DNA of 64,000 bases from Paracoccus shanxieyensis (GTDB lineage: Bacteria; Pseudomonadota; Alphaproteobacteria; Rhodobacterales; Rhodobacteraceae): positions 124,001-188,000 of the forward strand of contig NZ_WMII01000002.1 in NCBI RefSeq assembly GCF_009711265.1, read 5' to 3'. The notes beneath the pieces are model-generated. The model was not told where the DNA came from. It saw only the letters and a list, made by a program, of their open reading frames with translations, and did not search any database. Position numbers and translations under genes: made by a program. Positions 49,365 to 57,921 of this stretch are shown here, piece after piece (within the stretch, counting starts at the first letter, position 1; each line of letters begins with the position of its first letter).

Positions 49365-50954
49365 ATGCCCAAGGTTCTTGTTTCGGACAAGCTTTCGGAA
49401 ACCGCCGTCCAGATCTTTCGCGATCGCGGCGTCGATGTGGATTACCTGCCGGATGTCGGCAAGGACAAGGAGAAGCTGGCCGAGATCATCGGTCAGTATG
49501 ACGGTCTGGCCATCCGGTCGGCCACCAAGGTCACGGCGAAGCTGCTGGAGAACGCCACCAATCTGAAGGTTATCGGCCGCGCCGGCATCGGGGTGGACAA
49601 TGTCGAGATCCCGGCGGCCTCGAAGAAGGGCGTCATCGTGATGAACACGCCCTTTGGCAACTCGGTGACGACGGCGGAACATGCCATCGCGCTGATGTTC
49701 GCCGTGGCGCGTCAGCTGCCCGAAGCCAGCGTTTCGACCCATGCCGGCAAGTGGGAGAAGAACCGCTTCATGGGCGTCGAGGTCTTCAACAAGACGCTGG
49801 GGATCATCGGTGCGGGCAATATCGGCTCGATCGTGATCGACCGGGCGCTGGGGCTGAAGATGAAGGTGCTGGCCTATGACCCCTTCCTGTCGGAAGAGCG
49901 GGCCGTCGAGCTGGGCGTGAAGAAGGTCGAGCTGGACGAGATGCTGGCGCGGGCCGATTTCATCACGCTGCATGTGCCGCTGACCGACAAGACCAAGAAC
50001 ATCCTGTCGCGCGAGAACCTGCTGAAGACCAAGAAGGGCGTGCGCATCGTCAATGCCGCTCGTGGTGGTCTGATCGATGAGGCGGCGCTGGCAGAACTGC
50101 TGCAATCGGGCCATGTGGCCGGGGCGGCTTTGGACGTGTTCGCGACCGAGCCTGCGACGGAAAGCCCGCTGTTCAACCTGCCGAACGTGGTGGTGACGCC
50201 GCATCTGGGGGCCTCGACCAACGAGGCGCAAGAGAACGTGGCGCTGCAGGTGGCCGAGCAGATGTCGGATTATCTGCTGACCGGCGCGGTGTCGAATGCG
50301 CTGAACATGCCTTCGGTCACCGCCGAGGAAGCCGCCGTCATGGGGCCGTGGATCAAGCTGGCGGGCCATCTTGGCGCCTTTATCGGCCAGATGACCGATG
50401 AGCCGATCAAGGCGATCAACGTGCTGTATGACGGTGTTGCCGCCGAAATGAACCTGAAGGCGCTGAATGCCGCGGTGATCGCCGGGGTGATGAAGGCGAC
50501 GAACCCGGATGTGAACATGGTCTCGGCCCCGGTCATGGCGACCGAGCGTGGTGTGCAGGTGGCGACGACGACGCAGGCCAAGACCGGCGTGTTCGACGGC
50601 TATATCAAGGCGACGGTGGTCACCGAAACGCGCGAACGTTCGATCGCGGGGACGGTTTTCAGCGACGGCAAGCCGCGCTTCATCCAGATCCGCGGCATCA
50701 ATGTCGATGCCGAGATCGGCGCGCATATGCTGTATACCCGCAACCGCGACGTGCCGGGTGTGATCGGCGCGCTGGGGATGACGCTGGGCGATCTGGGCGT
50801 GAATATCGCGAACTTTACCCTTGGCCGCACCAAATCGGGCGATGATGCCATCGCGATCCTGTATCTGGATGAGGAGCTGAAGCCCGAATCCATCGAGGCG
50901 CTGAAGGCCACGGGCAAGTTCCTGCAAGTGCGCCCGATCAACTTCGAGATCTGA
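49365..50954 (+). CDS. serA: D-3-phosphoglycerate dehydrogenase
   Basis: 529 residues, the long SerA form. NAD-binding GIIGAGNIGSIVIDRALG is near residues 146-163. The catalytic residues are R in NAARGGLIDEAAL, E in the FATEP segment, and H in VVTPHLGAST. An intervening domain follows, and a C-terminal ACT domain (NRDVPGVIGALGMTLGDLGV, near residues 461-480) probably binds serine for feedback inhibition. It is the first step of serine biosynthesis from 3-phosphoglycerate. AGAGGATAACAG lies before the ATG. Confidence 0.97.
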   Translation: MPKVLVSDKLSETAVQIFRDRGVDVDYLPDVGKDKEKLAEIIGQYDGLAIRSATKVTAKLLENATNLKVIGRAGIGVDNVEIPAASKKGVIVMNTPFGNSVTTAEHAIALMFAVARQLPEASVSTHAGKWEKNRFMGVEVFNKTLGIIGAGNIGSIVIDRALGLKMKVLAYDPFLSEERAVELGVKKVELDEMLARADFITLHVPLTDKTKNILSRENLLKTKKGVRIVNAARGGLIDEAALAELLQSGHVAGAALDVFATEPATESPLFNLPNVVVTPHLGASTNEAQENVALQVAEQMSDYLLTGAVSNALNMPSVTAEEAAVMGPWIKLAGHLGAFIGQMTDEPIKAINVLYDGVAAEMNLKALNAAVIAGVMKATNPDVNMVSAPVMATERGVQVATTTQAKTGVFDGYIKATVVTETRERSIAGTVFSDGKPRFIQIRGINVDAEIGAHMLYTRNRDVPGVIGALGMTLGDLGVNIANFTLGRTKSGDDAIAILYLDEELKPESIEALKATGKFLQVRPINFEI

Positions 50955-50966
50955 ACCTTGCACTTG

Positions 50967-51000
50967 AAGGCCTCCGGGGGGACACTCCCGGGGGCCTTTT
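50967..51000 (+). terminator. Intrinsic terminator after serA
   Basis: AAGGCCTCCGGG (50967-50978) pairs with CCCGGGGGCCTT (50987-50998) with one G-U pair, followed by TTTT. Confidence 0.82.
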
Positions 51001-51015
51001 CCTGTCGGAGCGATC

Positions 51016-51765
51016 ATGCGGACCTATGTCATCGGCGATATCCATGGCCAGCTTGAACTGTTGCGGGCGGTGCATGCGCGGATCGCCGAGGATGACGGGG
51101 CACAGGGCGGCGATGGGCAGATCGTCCATGTCGGCGACCTGATCGACCGCGGCCCCGATTCGCGCGGTGTCGTCGATCATCTGATGCGCGGGCAGGCAGA
51201 GGGTCGGCCATGGATCGTGCTGAAGGGCAACCATGACCGCTTCCTGACGCGTTTCCTTCAGCAGCCGGGCTGGATCGATCCGGGGCTTGCCTCGGGGTTG
51301 CATTGGCTGGACCATCAGAATCTGGGGGCGGCGCCGACGCTGGCCTCATACGGGGTCGAGCGCGGGACGCGCAGTCATGCCGATGTGCTGGCCGATACGC
51401 TCCGTGCCGTGCCGCAGGCGCATGTGGACTGGCTGGACGCGCTGCCGCTGCATCACCGGATCGACGGTGCCGTGATCGTTCATGCCGGGATGCGGCCGGG
51501 CGTGGCGCTGGAGGATCAGACCGAGCATGACCTGCTGTGGATCCGGAAGGGGTTTCTGGACAATGCCTGCGATCACGGTGCGCTGGTCGTGCATGGCCAT
51601 ACGGTCGTGGACCGGGTCACGCATTTCGGCAACCGGCTGGCCATTGACACCGGCGCGGCCTATGGCGGTCCGCTGAGCGTGGTGGTCTTTGACGAAACCG
51701 GCCTGCATCAGTTGACCGAGGCCGGACGCGTCCCGGTCGCGCATGAGGCGGCCCCGGTCGGCTGA
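51016..51765 (+). CDS. Calcineurin-type metallophosphatase (Ser/Thr phosphatase-like)
   Basis: 249 residues. Metal-binding motifs are in order: GDIHG (8-12), GDLIDRGPDS (about 40-49), GNHD (about 72-75), an HAG histidine in VIVHAGM and VVHGHTV. This is the PrpA/bacteriophage-lambda-type phosphatase family, acting on phosphoproteins or nucleotides such as Ap4A; sequence does not settle which. It lies 61 bases after serA behind a terminator. No kinase partner is adjacent. Confidence 0.88.
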   Translation: MRTYVIGDIHGQLELLRAVHARIAEDDGAQGGDGQIVHVGDLIDRGPDSRGVVDHLMRGQAEGRPWIVLKGNHDRFLTRFLQQPGWIDPGLASGLHWLDHQNLGAAPTLASYGVERGTRSHADVLADTLRAVPQAHVDWLDALPLHHRIDGAVIVHAGMRPGVALEDQTEHDLLWIRKGFLDNACDHGALVVHGHTVVDRVTHFGNRLAIDTGAAYGGPLSVVVFDETGLHQLTEAGRVPVAHEAAPVG

Positions 51766-51830
51766 ACCCGGCTTGCAGCGCGCCTTGTTGCGGCGCATCC
51801 TGCAGCGATCCGTTACTGCATGAGGTCGCG

Positions 51831-52292
51831 ATGCGTCATCTGGTTGTTTTTCTGGCGTTTCTTGCGCTGCCCGCCCATGCCGATACGGTCGGTAAGGTCG
51901 GCGTCGACTGGGCCGGCAACGATATCATCATCGAGGCCATTGCCGATCCCGAGGTTGCGGGCGTCACCTGCCATCTGGCCTATTTCGACCGCTCGGTGTT
52001 CGACCGGCTGAAAAAGGGCAACTGGTTCGAGGATCCGTCGAATTCGGCCATCGAATGCGCGCGGACCGGTCCGATCCGGATCGGCGATATCCAGCGAGGT
52101 CCGAAGGGCGAGGATGTGTTCAGCGCCTCGCGTTCGTTGCTGTTCAAATCGCTGCGGGTCAAGCGCATCTATGATGAGAAAAACCAGATGCTGGTCTATC
52201 TGGCGCATGGCAATGAACTGGCCGAAGGCTCTGCCAAGATGTCGCTGTCCACGGTGAAGCTTGAGCCGGGCGAGACGCTGCCGCCGGGCTGA
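51831..52292 (+). CDS. creA: CreA family protein
   Basis: 153 residues with signal peptide MRHLVVFLAFLALPAHA. GKVGVDWAGNDIIIEAIADPEVAGVTCHLAYFDR (about residues 21-54) is the CreA signature, followed by SRSLLFKSLRVKRIYD. CreA proteins are periplasmic and of unknown function. GAGGTC precedes the ATG. No partner genes from the cre regulon are present. Confidence 0.9.
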   Translation: MRHLVVFLAFLALPAHADTVGKVGVDWAGNDIIIEAIADPEVAGVTCHLAYFDRSVFDRLKKGNWFEDPSNSAIECARTGPIRIGDIQRGPKGEDVFSASRSLLFKSLRVKRIYDEKNQMLVYLAHGNELAEGSAKMSLSTVKLEPGETLPPG

Positions 52293-52381
52293 CGCCACGC
52301 GGGTTTGGGCGCGAAACCGCGGGCCATGGTGGACAGCACGGCCATGTCGCGTTATGAGCGCGACAAAGCGGGAACATCAAA

Positions 52382-52714
52382 ATGCGGATTCCGTCGAGAA
52401 CGGCGAAATACAGTCTGGGTCAGGTCGTACGCCATCGCGAACATCCGTTCCGCGGGGTGGTTTTCGATGTGGACCCGGAATTCGCCAATACCGAGGAATG
52501 GTACGAGTCCATTCCCGAGGAATCGCGCCCGTCCCGCAATCAGCCGTTCTATCACCTGTTCGCGGAAACCGAGGCGACCTATTACGTCGCCTATGTGTCC
52601 GAACAGAACCTGCTGCCCGATGTGTCTGGCGAGCCGCTGGAGCATCCGGAAGTCGACGAGATGTTCGGCGAGTTCGAGGATGGCCGTTATCCGTTGCAGT
52701 TCGGTCTGAACTGA
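52382..52714 (+). CDS. hspQ: Heat shock protein HspQ
   Basis: 110 residues. AKYSLGQVVRHREHPFRGVVFDVDPEF and NQPFYHLFAETEATYYVAYVSEQNL (about residues 8-34 and 53-77) match the HspQ/YccV-like hemimethylated-DNA-binding family. In enterobacteria HspQ is a specificity-enhancing factor for Lon. The start is placed at the ATG at 52382; no strong ribosome site is visible. It is convergent with the RsbW-type gene 31 bases away. Confidence 0.9.
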   Translation: MRIPSRTAKYSLGQVVRHREHPFRGVVFDVDPEFANTEEWYESIPEESRPSRNQPFYHLFAETEATYYVAYVSEQNLLPDVSGEPLEHPEVDEMFGEFEDGRYPLQFGLN

Positions 52715-52745
52715 GCGGAGGCGTCCGGCGGATATCAGGCCGCGT

Positions 52746-53327
52746 TCAGGCGTGTCCGGCGGTCGACATGGCTGCGTCATCGGTCCAGTCCAGATCGCCC
52801 TCGGGCAGCGCCTCCACCGGCACGATGAACGCCAGAAAATTCCTGCGACCTTCGCGGAAATAGCTGAGCGAGGCGGTCAGGTCCTGGATCAGATACCAGC
52901 CGAACCCGCCTTCCGGCAGCAGCATGATCGCGTCGTCTTCGTCCGAGGTCACGTCGATATAGGGCAGGGTGCGCGGGTCCAGACATTCCGGGGGCAGCGG
53001 CTTGCCGTCATCGGTGACGGCGCAGGCAATGCCGCCCACATGACGCACCACGCACAGATGGATCAGCGGCGAATGGACGCGCCCGCCAAGGCGCTGCGCC
53101 TCGCTGCGGGCGCCATGTTCGCAGATGTTGTTCAGCACCTCGGCCAAGGCAAGTTCCAGCCGCGAGATCACCTCATCCCCGGCGCTGCCGTCGAAGCGTT
53201 CGCGCATGAAGACCAGCGCATCGCGGACGGTGACCGGATCGGCGCGGAAGATGCGATGGAAGATCGGCTGGCGCCGGTTGGGTGAGATACGCAGCCGGTC
53301 CTGTATCGGGGCGGTATGCAGGCTCAT
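52746..53327 (-). CDS. RsbW-like anti-sigma serine kinase (RbaW-type)
   Basis: 193 residues of the GHKL fold. N box LALAEVLNNICEHG (about 58-71), G1 box VTDDGKPLPP (about 103-112), and G2 box EGGFGWYLIQDL (about 138-149) are recognisable. Such proteins bind a sigma factor and phosphorylate a STAS antagonist. It overlaps the STAS gene upstream by ATGA. The arrangement corresponds to rbaV-rbaW of Rhodobacter capsulatus, which controls gene transfer agent production; that role is known there and only inferred here. Confidence 0.88.
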   Translation of the reverse strand: MSLHTAPIQDRLRISPNRRQPIFHRIFRADPVTVRDALVFMRERFDGSAGDEVISRLELALAEVLNNICEHGARSEAQRLGGRVHSPLIHLCVVRHVGGIACAVTDDGKPLPPECLDPRTLPYIDVTSDEDDAIMLLPEGGFGWYLIQDLTASLSYFREGRRNFLAFIVPVEALPEGDLDWTDDAAMSTAGHA

Positions 53328-53674
53328 TCTGCGGCCTCCGGTCGGGGATCGGGCTGGTCGGGGTCGCGGGCGCGGATCGACAGCACCGTGTCCATGCGCG
53401 TCAGACGAAACACCCGTTCGACATTCGGCGACAGCCCGACAAGTTCCAGCCGCCGCCCGGTCGGCAGGGATTTGTAGATCGCGATGATCGCGCCCAAGCC
53501 GGAACTGTCCATGAAATCAACCGGCGTCAGGTCCAGAACGACACTTGATCCGGAATGCGCAACAAGATTGCGCACCCTGTCCTTGAACGCCGTCGCGATG
53601 GCGGCGTCCAGACGGGACTCATCCACGCGAATCGTCATACCGTCTTGCTGTGGCAGCAACGTCATCTGCATCAT
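53324..53674 (-). CDS. STAS-domain anti-anti-sigma factor (RbaV-type)
   Basis: 116 residues. VVLDLTPVDFMDSSGLGAIIAIYKSL is the STAS core (about 45-70) with the phosphorylatable serine in DSSGLG. AAGGGA precedes the first ATG pair; the second ATG has the better spacing. It is the first gene of a two-gene operon with the kinase. No sigma factor or phosphatase of the RbaY/RsbU type is nearby in the window. Confidence 0.9.
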   Translation of the reverse strand: MMQMTLLPQQDGMTIRVDESRLDAAIATAFKDRVRNLVAHSGSSVVLDLTPVDFMDSSGLGAIIAIYKSLPTGRRLELVGLSPNVERVFRLTRMDTVLSIRARDPDQPDPRPEAAE

Positions 53675-53968
53675 GATTCCCTTACGTCTTGGACTTCAGC
53701 AAAGTCCTAGAGCGAAATGGTTACCTTTTCGTAAGCTTGCCCCCGGATGACGCGAAACGGGAGTCTGATAATATCCAGAATTTTCGACAAGTTTTCCTGA
53801 CATTCCGGGTTTGGGCCGCGCATTGGCCGTGGTTCGGCCGATGCTTTGGTGCCGCAGGTCACCGCGTGGTTCGGGCTGCGCCGGGTTCCGTCGTTGATCC
53901 CGCATGGCGGGCCGGGTTACGCTTGGGTCAACCCGATGTTCGGGCCTGTGGGTTAACGAGATTTTCAC
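53675..53968. promoter_or_regulatory. Divergent gap upstream of the STAS gene
   Basis: 294 bases. GGACTT (53691-53696) and AAGTCC (53702-53707) form a small dyad just upstream of the STAS start. CTTACG and CGTAAG further out make a second, wider dyad. The rest shows no clear gene; an in-frame reading across it has no ribosome site. Confidence 0.35.
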
Positions 53969-54349
53969 ATGCGTGATGCCTTGGTCGGTTTGGCTGTCAT
54001 CGCGGTTGTCGGGGCTGGTGCCTGCACCATGGCCCAAGCCGCGCCTTCGGTATCGCTGATCTGCGAAACCCGCAGCCCGCAGGCGCAGCGTCTTTGCGCC
54101 GCCGTTCATGACGAATTGCTGCGGCGCGGACATGTCATCGCCCCAGATGCACCCATGCAGCTTGTGCTGATCGCGGATGCGACGCGACGCGATGAAATAC
54201 AGGCCAGCATGGATGTGATCCGGCAAGGCCAGCGCCAACGTGGCCAGACCGGAACCCTGACCGTCATGGACCGCGCCGAACTGCCCACCGCCCAGATCGA
54301 AAGCTTTGCCCGGACCTTGCTGGACAAGGCCGGCGTCACATCGCATTGA
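53969..54349 (+). CDS. Small secreted protein of unknown function
   Basis: 126 residues. A signal peptide MRDALVGLAVIAVVGAGACT with a possible cleavage after MAQA leaves a mature part of about 100 residues with two cysteines (ICETR, RLCAAVHDEL). I recognise no family. It lies 23 bases upstream of the serralysin-type gene on the same strand and could be transcribed with it. It is too different in pattern to call it an inhibitor of that protease, but the position makes the idea worth testing. Confidence 0.6.
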   Translation: MRDALVGLAVIAVVGAGACTMAQAAPSVSLICETRSPQAQRLCAAVHDELLRRGHVIAPDAPMQLVLIADATRRDEIQASMDVIRQGQRQRGQTGTLTVMDRAELPTAQIESFARTLLDKAGVTSH

Positions 54350-54372
54350 TCCTTCATTAGCAGGAGTTTTTC

Positions 54373-56319
54373 ATGACCTTTACCCGAGCCAGCGCCGAGG
54401 ATGCGGTCTTCTCCGCCAGCCCCTCGGACCCGATTTCGCGCGCGATCCGCACCGAGACGACGGATGCGCCCGCCACGGTCCGCACGCCCTATTCCATGAA
54501 TGTCGGCGACAGCTTCAACGGCAATCTGAGCTTTGGCGACGAGGACTGGGTGCGGGTCAGTCTGCAGGCCGGAACCTATGTCATTGCGCTGGACGGGCGT
54601 GGCGCATCGGCGCTGAGCGACCCCTATCTGCGGGTGATGAATGCCAGCGGCGTGCAGGTTGCCTATGACGACGATGGCGGCGCGGTCGGCTATAACTCGC
54701 GGCTGGTCTTTACCGTGGCGCAGAACGCGACCTTCTTTCTTGAGGCCAGCGGTTACGATGCATCCGATGTCGGCAATTACAGCCTGACATTGACCCGCTT
54801 TTCGCAGCCCGTGCGCCCGGTCTTCACCACCGATCAGATTGCCGCGCAGCTGACCGATGGCTATTGGGAAGGCACGGGGCGCAGCCGCAGATCCTTTGAC
54901 GTGGATCCGGGCGGCACGCTCAGCGTCGATGTCTCGGCGCTGACGCCCGATGGCCGCAGGCTGGCCATGGCCGCGCTGAACGCATGGACAGATGTCAGCG
55001 GCATCCGCTTTGTCGCCAATGGCGGTGCCAATGCCGATATCGTCTTCGACGACAGCGACGGCGGGGCCTATTCGACCTCGCAGGTCTGGGGCAGCACGAT
55101 CAGCAGTTCCTTTGTCAATGTCGGGACGGATTGGCTGAACAGCTATGGCTCCAGCTTCGCCAGCTACAGCTATCAGACCTATATCCATGAAATCGGCCAT
55201 GCGCTGGGTCTGGGCCACGCGGGCAACTACAACTCGACCGCGACATACGGCGTCGACAATCATTACCAGAACGACAGCTGGCAGGCGACGGTGATGTCCT
55301 ATTTCAGTCAGGACGACAACACCTTCATCAATGCCAGCTATGCCTATGTCATGTCGGCGATGATGGCCGATATCGCGGCGATCCGCGATCTGTATGGCAC
55401 GGCGCATCTGCGCGGCGGCAATACGGTGTATGGCGAAAACAGCAATGCGGGCGGGAATTACGCGGTGATCTCGCGGCTGCTGGCGGGGCCCACCCGCGAC
55501 GAGATCACCTTCACGGTCTTTGACAGCGGCGGTCTGGATACGCTGGATCTGGGCAGCGACACCACGAACCAGCGCATCAACATGGCCGCGGGCGGGATCT
55601 CGAACGCCTATGGGTTGATCGGCAATATCTCGATCATGGAGGGGACCGTCATCGAGAACCTGCGGGCCGGGTCGGGGAATGACGTGCTGATCGGCAATGG
55701 CGCAAACAACACGATCTGGGGCAATGCCGGGCATGACAGCATCATGGGCGGCGCGGGCAACGATATTCTGATGGGCGGGGCGGGGCGCGATACCGTGGTC
55801 GGCGGCGCCGGAAATGATACCTATCACGTCGATGCAAGCGATGTGATCGTCGAGGCGGCGAATGGCGGCCATGACATCGTGATCTCGACCATCAGCCGTC
55901 AGCTTGGCGCGAATCTTGAGGAATTGCGCCTGACCGGGCCGGGCCTGAAGAATGGCGATGGCAATGCGCTGTCGAACATCCTGATCGGCAATGCCGTCGG
56001 CAACCTGCTGCGCGGCTATGGCGGCAATGACCGGCTGGGCGGCTTTGGCGGCGATGACACGCTGATCGGCGGTGCGGGGCAGGACACGTTCATGTTCCAC
56101 AGCGGCCGGGACGTGATCCGCGATTTTCAGGACAATATCGACACGATCCAGATCGACGACGCGCTTTGGGGCAATGCGCCGCGCAGCGTGGCGCAGGTTC
56201 TGCAATCGGCAAACGTGGTGAACGGCGATGTGGTGTTCAATTTCGGCAATGGCCACACCCTGACGGTCGAGAATCTGGCAAGCGTTTCAGCACTTTCAAA
56301 CGACCTGGCCTTCATCTGA
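54373..56319 (+). CDS. Serralysin-type RTX metalloprotease with N-terminal PPC-like domain
   Basis: 648 residues without signal peptide, as expected for type I secretion. Residues about 40-142 form a bacterial pre-peptidase (PPC-like) beta domain. The zinc motif HEIGHALGLGH is at 272-282 (catalytic E273), with the Met-turn VMSYFSQ at 307-313. From about 425 come glycine-aspartate nonapeptides (GSGNDVLIGN, GGAGNDILMGGAGRD, GGAGQDTF) forming a calcium beta roll, and a C-terminal hydrophobic signal (LASVSALSNDLAFI) for the ABC exporter. It is peptidase family M10B. No exporter genes lie in the window. AGGAG precedes the ATG. Confidence 0.92.
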   Translation: MTFTRASAEDAVFSASPSDPISRAIRTETTDAPATVRTPYSMNVGDSFNGNLSFGDEDWVRVSLQAGTYVIALDGRGASALSDPYLRVMNASGVQVAYDDDGGAVGYNSRLVFTVAQNATFFLEASGYDASDVGNYSLTLTRFSQPVRPVFTTDQIAAQLTDGYWEGTGRSRRSFDVDPGGTLSVDVSALTPDGRRLAMAALNAWTDVSGIRFVANGGANADIVFDDSDGGAYSTSQVWGSTISSSFVNVGTDWLNSYGSSFASYSYQTYIHEIGHALGLGHAGNYNSTATYGVDNHYQNDSWQATVMSYFSQDDNTFINASYAYVMSAMMADIAAIRDLYGTAHLRGGNTVYGENSNAGGNYAVISRLLAGPTRDEITFTVFDSGGLDTLDLGSDTTNQRINMAAGGISNAYGLIGNISIMEGTVIENLRAGSGNDVLIGNGANNTIWGNAGHDSIMGGAGNDILMGGAGRDTVVGGAGNDTYHVDASDVIVEAANGGHDIVISTISRQLGANLEELRLTGPGLKNGDGNALSNILIGNAVGNLLRGYGGNDRLGGFGGDDTLIGGAGQDTFMFHSGRDVIRDFQDNIDTIQIDDALWGNAPRSVAQVLQSANVVNGDVVFNFGNGHTLTVENLASVSALSNDLAFI

Positions 56320-56504
56320 CCCGCGCGTGATCCGGCGGGTGCGGGCGGCTGCATGGGCACGTCCGCAATCTGCTGAAAATGCAGGCATTGTTTGCCTTGC
56401 TGCATATCAACTGGGAACTTCGGTCATGTCATTACGGTTGCGCCTGTGGACACCGCCTGCCCGATTGCCAAGATCATAAGCAGGTGAGGGAGAGCGGGGT
56501 AACG

Positions 56505-57911
56505 ATGTATTACAATGAGATGCTGGACGGGCAGGCGGTTCGCGCACCCTATGCGATGCTGTCGGACTGGGTGGAAACCATGCCCTCCGAGATCCGGCAG
56601 ATGAAGCAGGCCGAGGCCGAGGCGCTGTTTCGCCGCATCGGCATCACCTTCGCCGTTTATGGCGAGGGCGGCGACCCGGACCGGCTGATCCCGTTCGACA
56701 TGATGCCGCGCGTGTTTCTGCAAAGCGAATGGCGCAAGCTGGAACGCGGCATCAAGCAGCGCGCGCGGGCGCTGAATGCCTTTCTGCGCGATGTCTATGG
56801 CCGGGGCGAAATCGTCCGGGCCGGTCGCATCCCTGCCAAGCTGGTCTATCAGAACGAGGCTTATGAAAAGGCCTGCGTCGGAATCGTCCCGCCGCGCGGC
56901 GTGTTTTCGCATATTGTCGGCATCGACATCGTGCGCACCGGCCGCGACGATTTCTTCGTGCTGGAAGACAATTGCCGCACCCCCTCGGGGGTCAGCTACA
57001 TGCTGGAAAACCGCGAGATCATGATGCGGATGTTCCCCGGACTGTTCCGCGGCAACCGGATCGAGCCGGTGGACCAATATCCCGAACTCTTGCGCCGCAC
57101 GCTGGCCTCGGTCGCGCCCGCGAAATGCGAGGGCGCGCCGACGGTCGTCATCCTGACGCCAGGCCATTTCAACAGCGCCTATTACGAGCACAGCTTTCTG
57201 GCCAACCTCATGGGGGTGGAACTGGTCGAAGGCAGCGATCTGTTCGTCGATGGCGGCTTTGTCTATATGCGCACGACGCAGGGGCCAAAGCGCGTCGATG
57301 TGATCTATCGCCGGATCGACGATCCGTTCCTTGACCCCTTGTGTTTCCGCAAGGATTCCATGCTGGGCGTACCGGGGCTGATGGATGTCTATCGTTCGGG
57401 CGGGGTCTCCATCGCCTCGGCCCCCGGTGCGGGCGTGGCCGATGACAAGGCGGTCTATACCTTCGTGCCGGAAATGATCCGCTTCTATCTGGGCGAAGAG
57501 CCGCTTTTGCAGAACGTCCAGACCTGGACGCTGTGGAAGGATGACGATTACAAATACGTCATGGACAACCTGAAGGATCTGGTGGTCAAGGAAGTGCATG
57601 GCTCGGGCGGTTACGGGATGTTGATCGGACCCAAGGCGACGCAGGCCGAAATCGACCTGTTCGCGCTGCGCATCAAGGCCAATCCCGGCAATTACATCGC
57701 CCAGCCGACGCTGGCGCTGTCGACCAGCCCGACATTCGTTGATGAGGGCGTGGCCCCGCGCCATGTCGATCTGCGGCCCTTCTGCCTGTGTGGCGACCGG
57801 GTCGAACTGGTGCAGGGCGGGCTGACCCGCGTGGCGCTGAGGGAAGGATCGCTGGTGGTGAACTCGTCGCAGGGCGGCGGGGTCAAGGACACCTGGGTTC
57901 TGTCGGAATAA
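56505..57911 (+). CDS. Circularly permuted ATP-grasp protein
   Basis: 468 residues, the COG2308/CP_ATPgrasp type. MYYNEMLDGQAVRAPYAML leads; GITFAVYGEGGDPDRLIPFD, NEAYEKACVGIVPPRGVF, LEDNCRTPSGVSYMLENRE and GSGGYGMLIGPKAT are the conserved blocks, with the ATP-binding loop split by permutation. Such enzymes are predicted peptide ligases of unknown product. The start at 56505 gives the family N terminus; an upstream ATG would add 42 unconserved residues. First gene of the Anbu operon, 11 bases before the alpha-E gene. Confidence 0.9.
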   Translation: MYYNEMLDGQAVRAPYAMLSDWVETMPSEIRQMKQAEAEALFRRIGITFAVYGEGGDPDRLIPFDMMPRVFLQSEWRKLERGIKQRARALNAFLRDVYGRGEIVRAGRIPAKLVYQNEAYEKACVGIVPPRGVFSHIVGIDIVRTGRDDFFVLEDNCRTPSGVSYMLENREIMMRMFPGLFRGNRIEPVDQYPELLRRTLASVAPAKCEGAPTVVILTPGHFNSAYYEHSFLANLMGVELVEGSDLFVDGGFVYMRTTQGPKRVDVIYRRIDDPFLDPLCFRKDSMLGVPGLMDVYRSGGVSIASAPGAGVADDKAVYTFVPEMIRFYLGEEPLLQNVQTWTLWKDDDYKYVMDNLKDLVVKEVHGSGGYGMLIGPKATQAEIDLFALRIKANPGNYIAQPTLALSTSPTFVDEGVAPRHVDLRPFCLCGDRVELVQGGLTRVALREGSLVVNSSQGGGVKDTWVLSE

Positions 57912-57921
57912 GGGTCACGAT

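Noticed and set aside
53689..53976. 95-codon plus-strand frame between the STAS gene and the secreted protein
   Set aside because: No ribosome site, Trp/Arg/Gly-rich composition, and it overlaps the next gene start in another frame.
54106..56256. 716-codon minus-strand frame opposite the serralysin gene
   Set aside because: Created by the GGxGxD repeats read in reverse; Ile/Ala/Asp-rich shadow.
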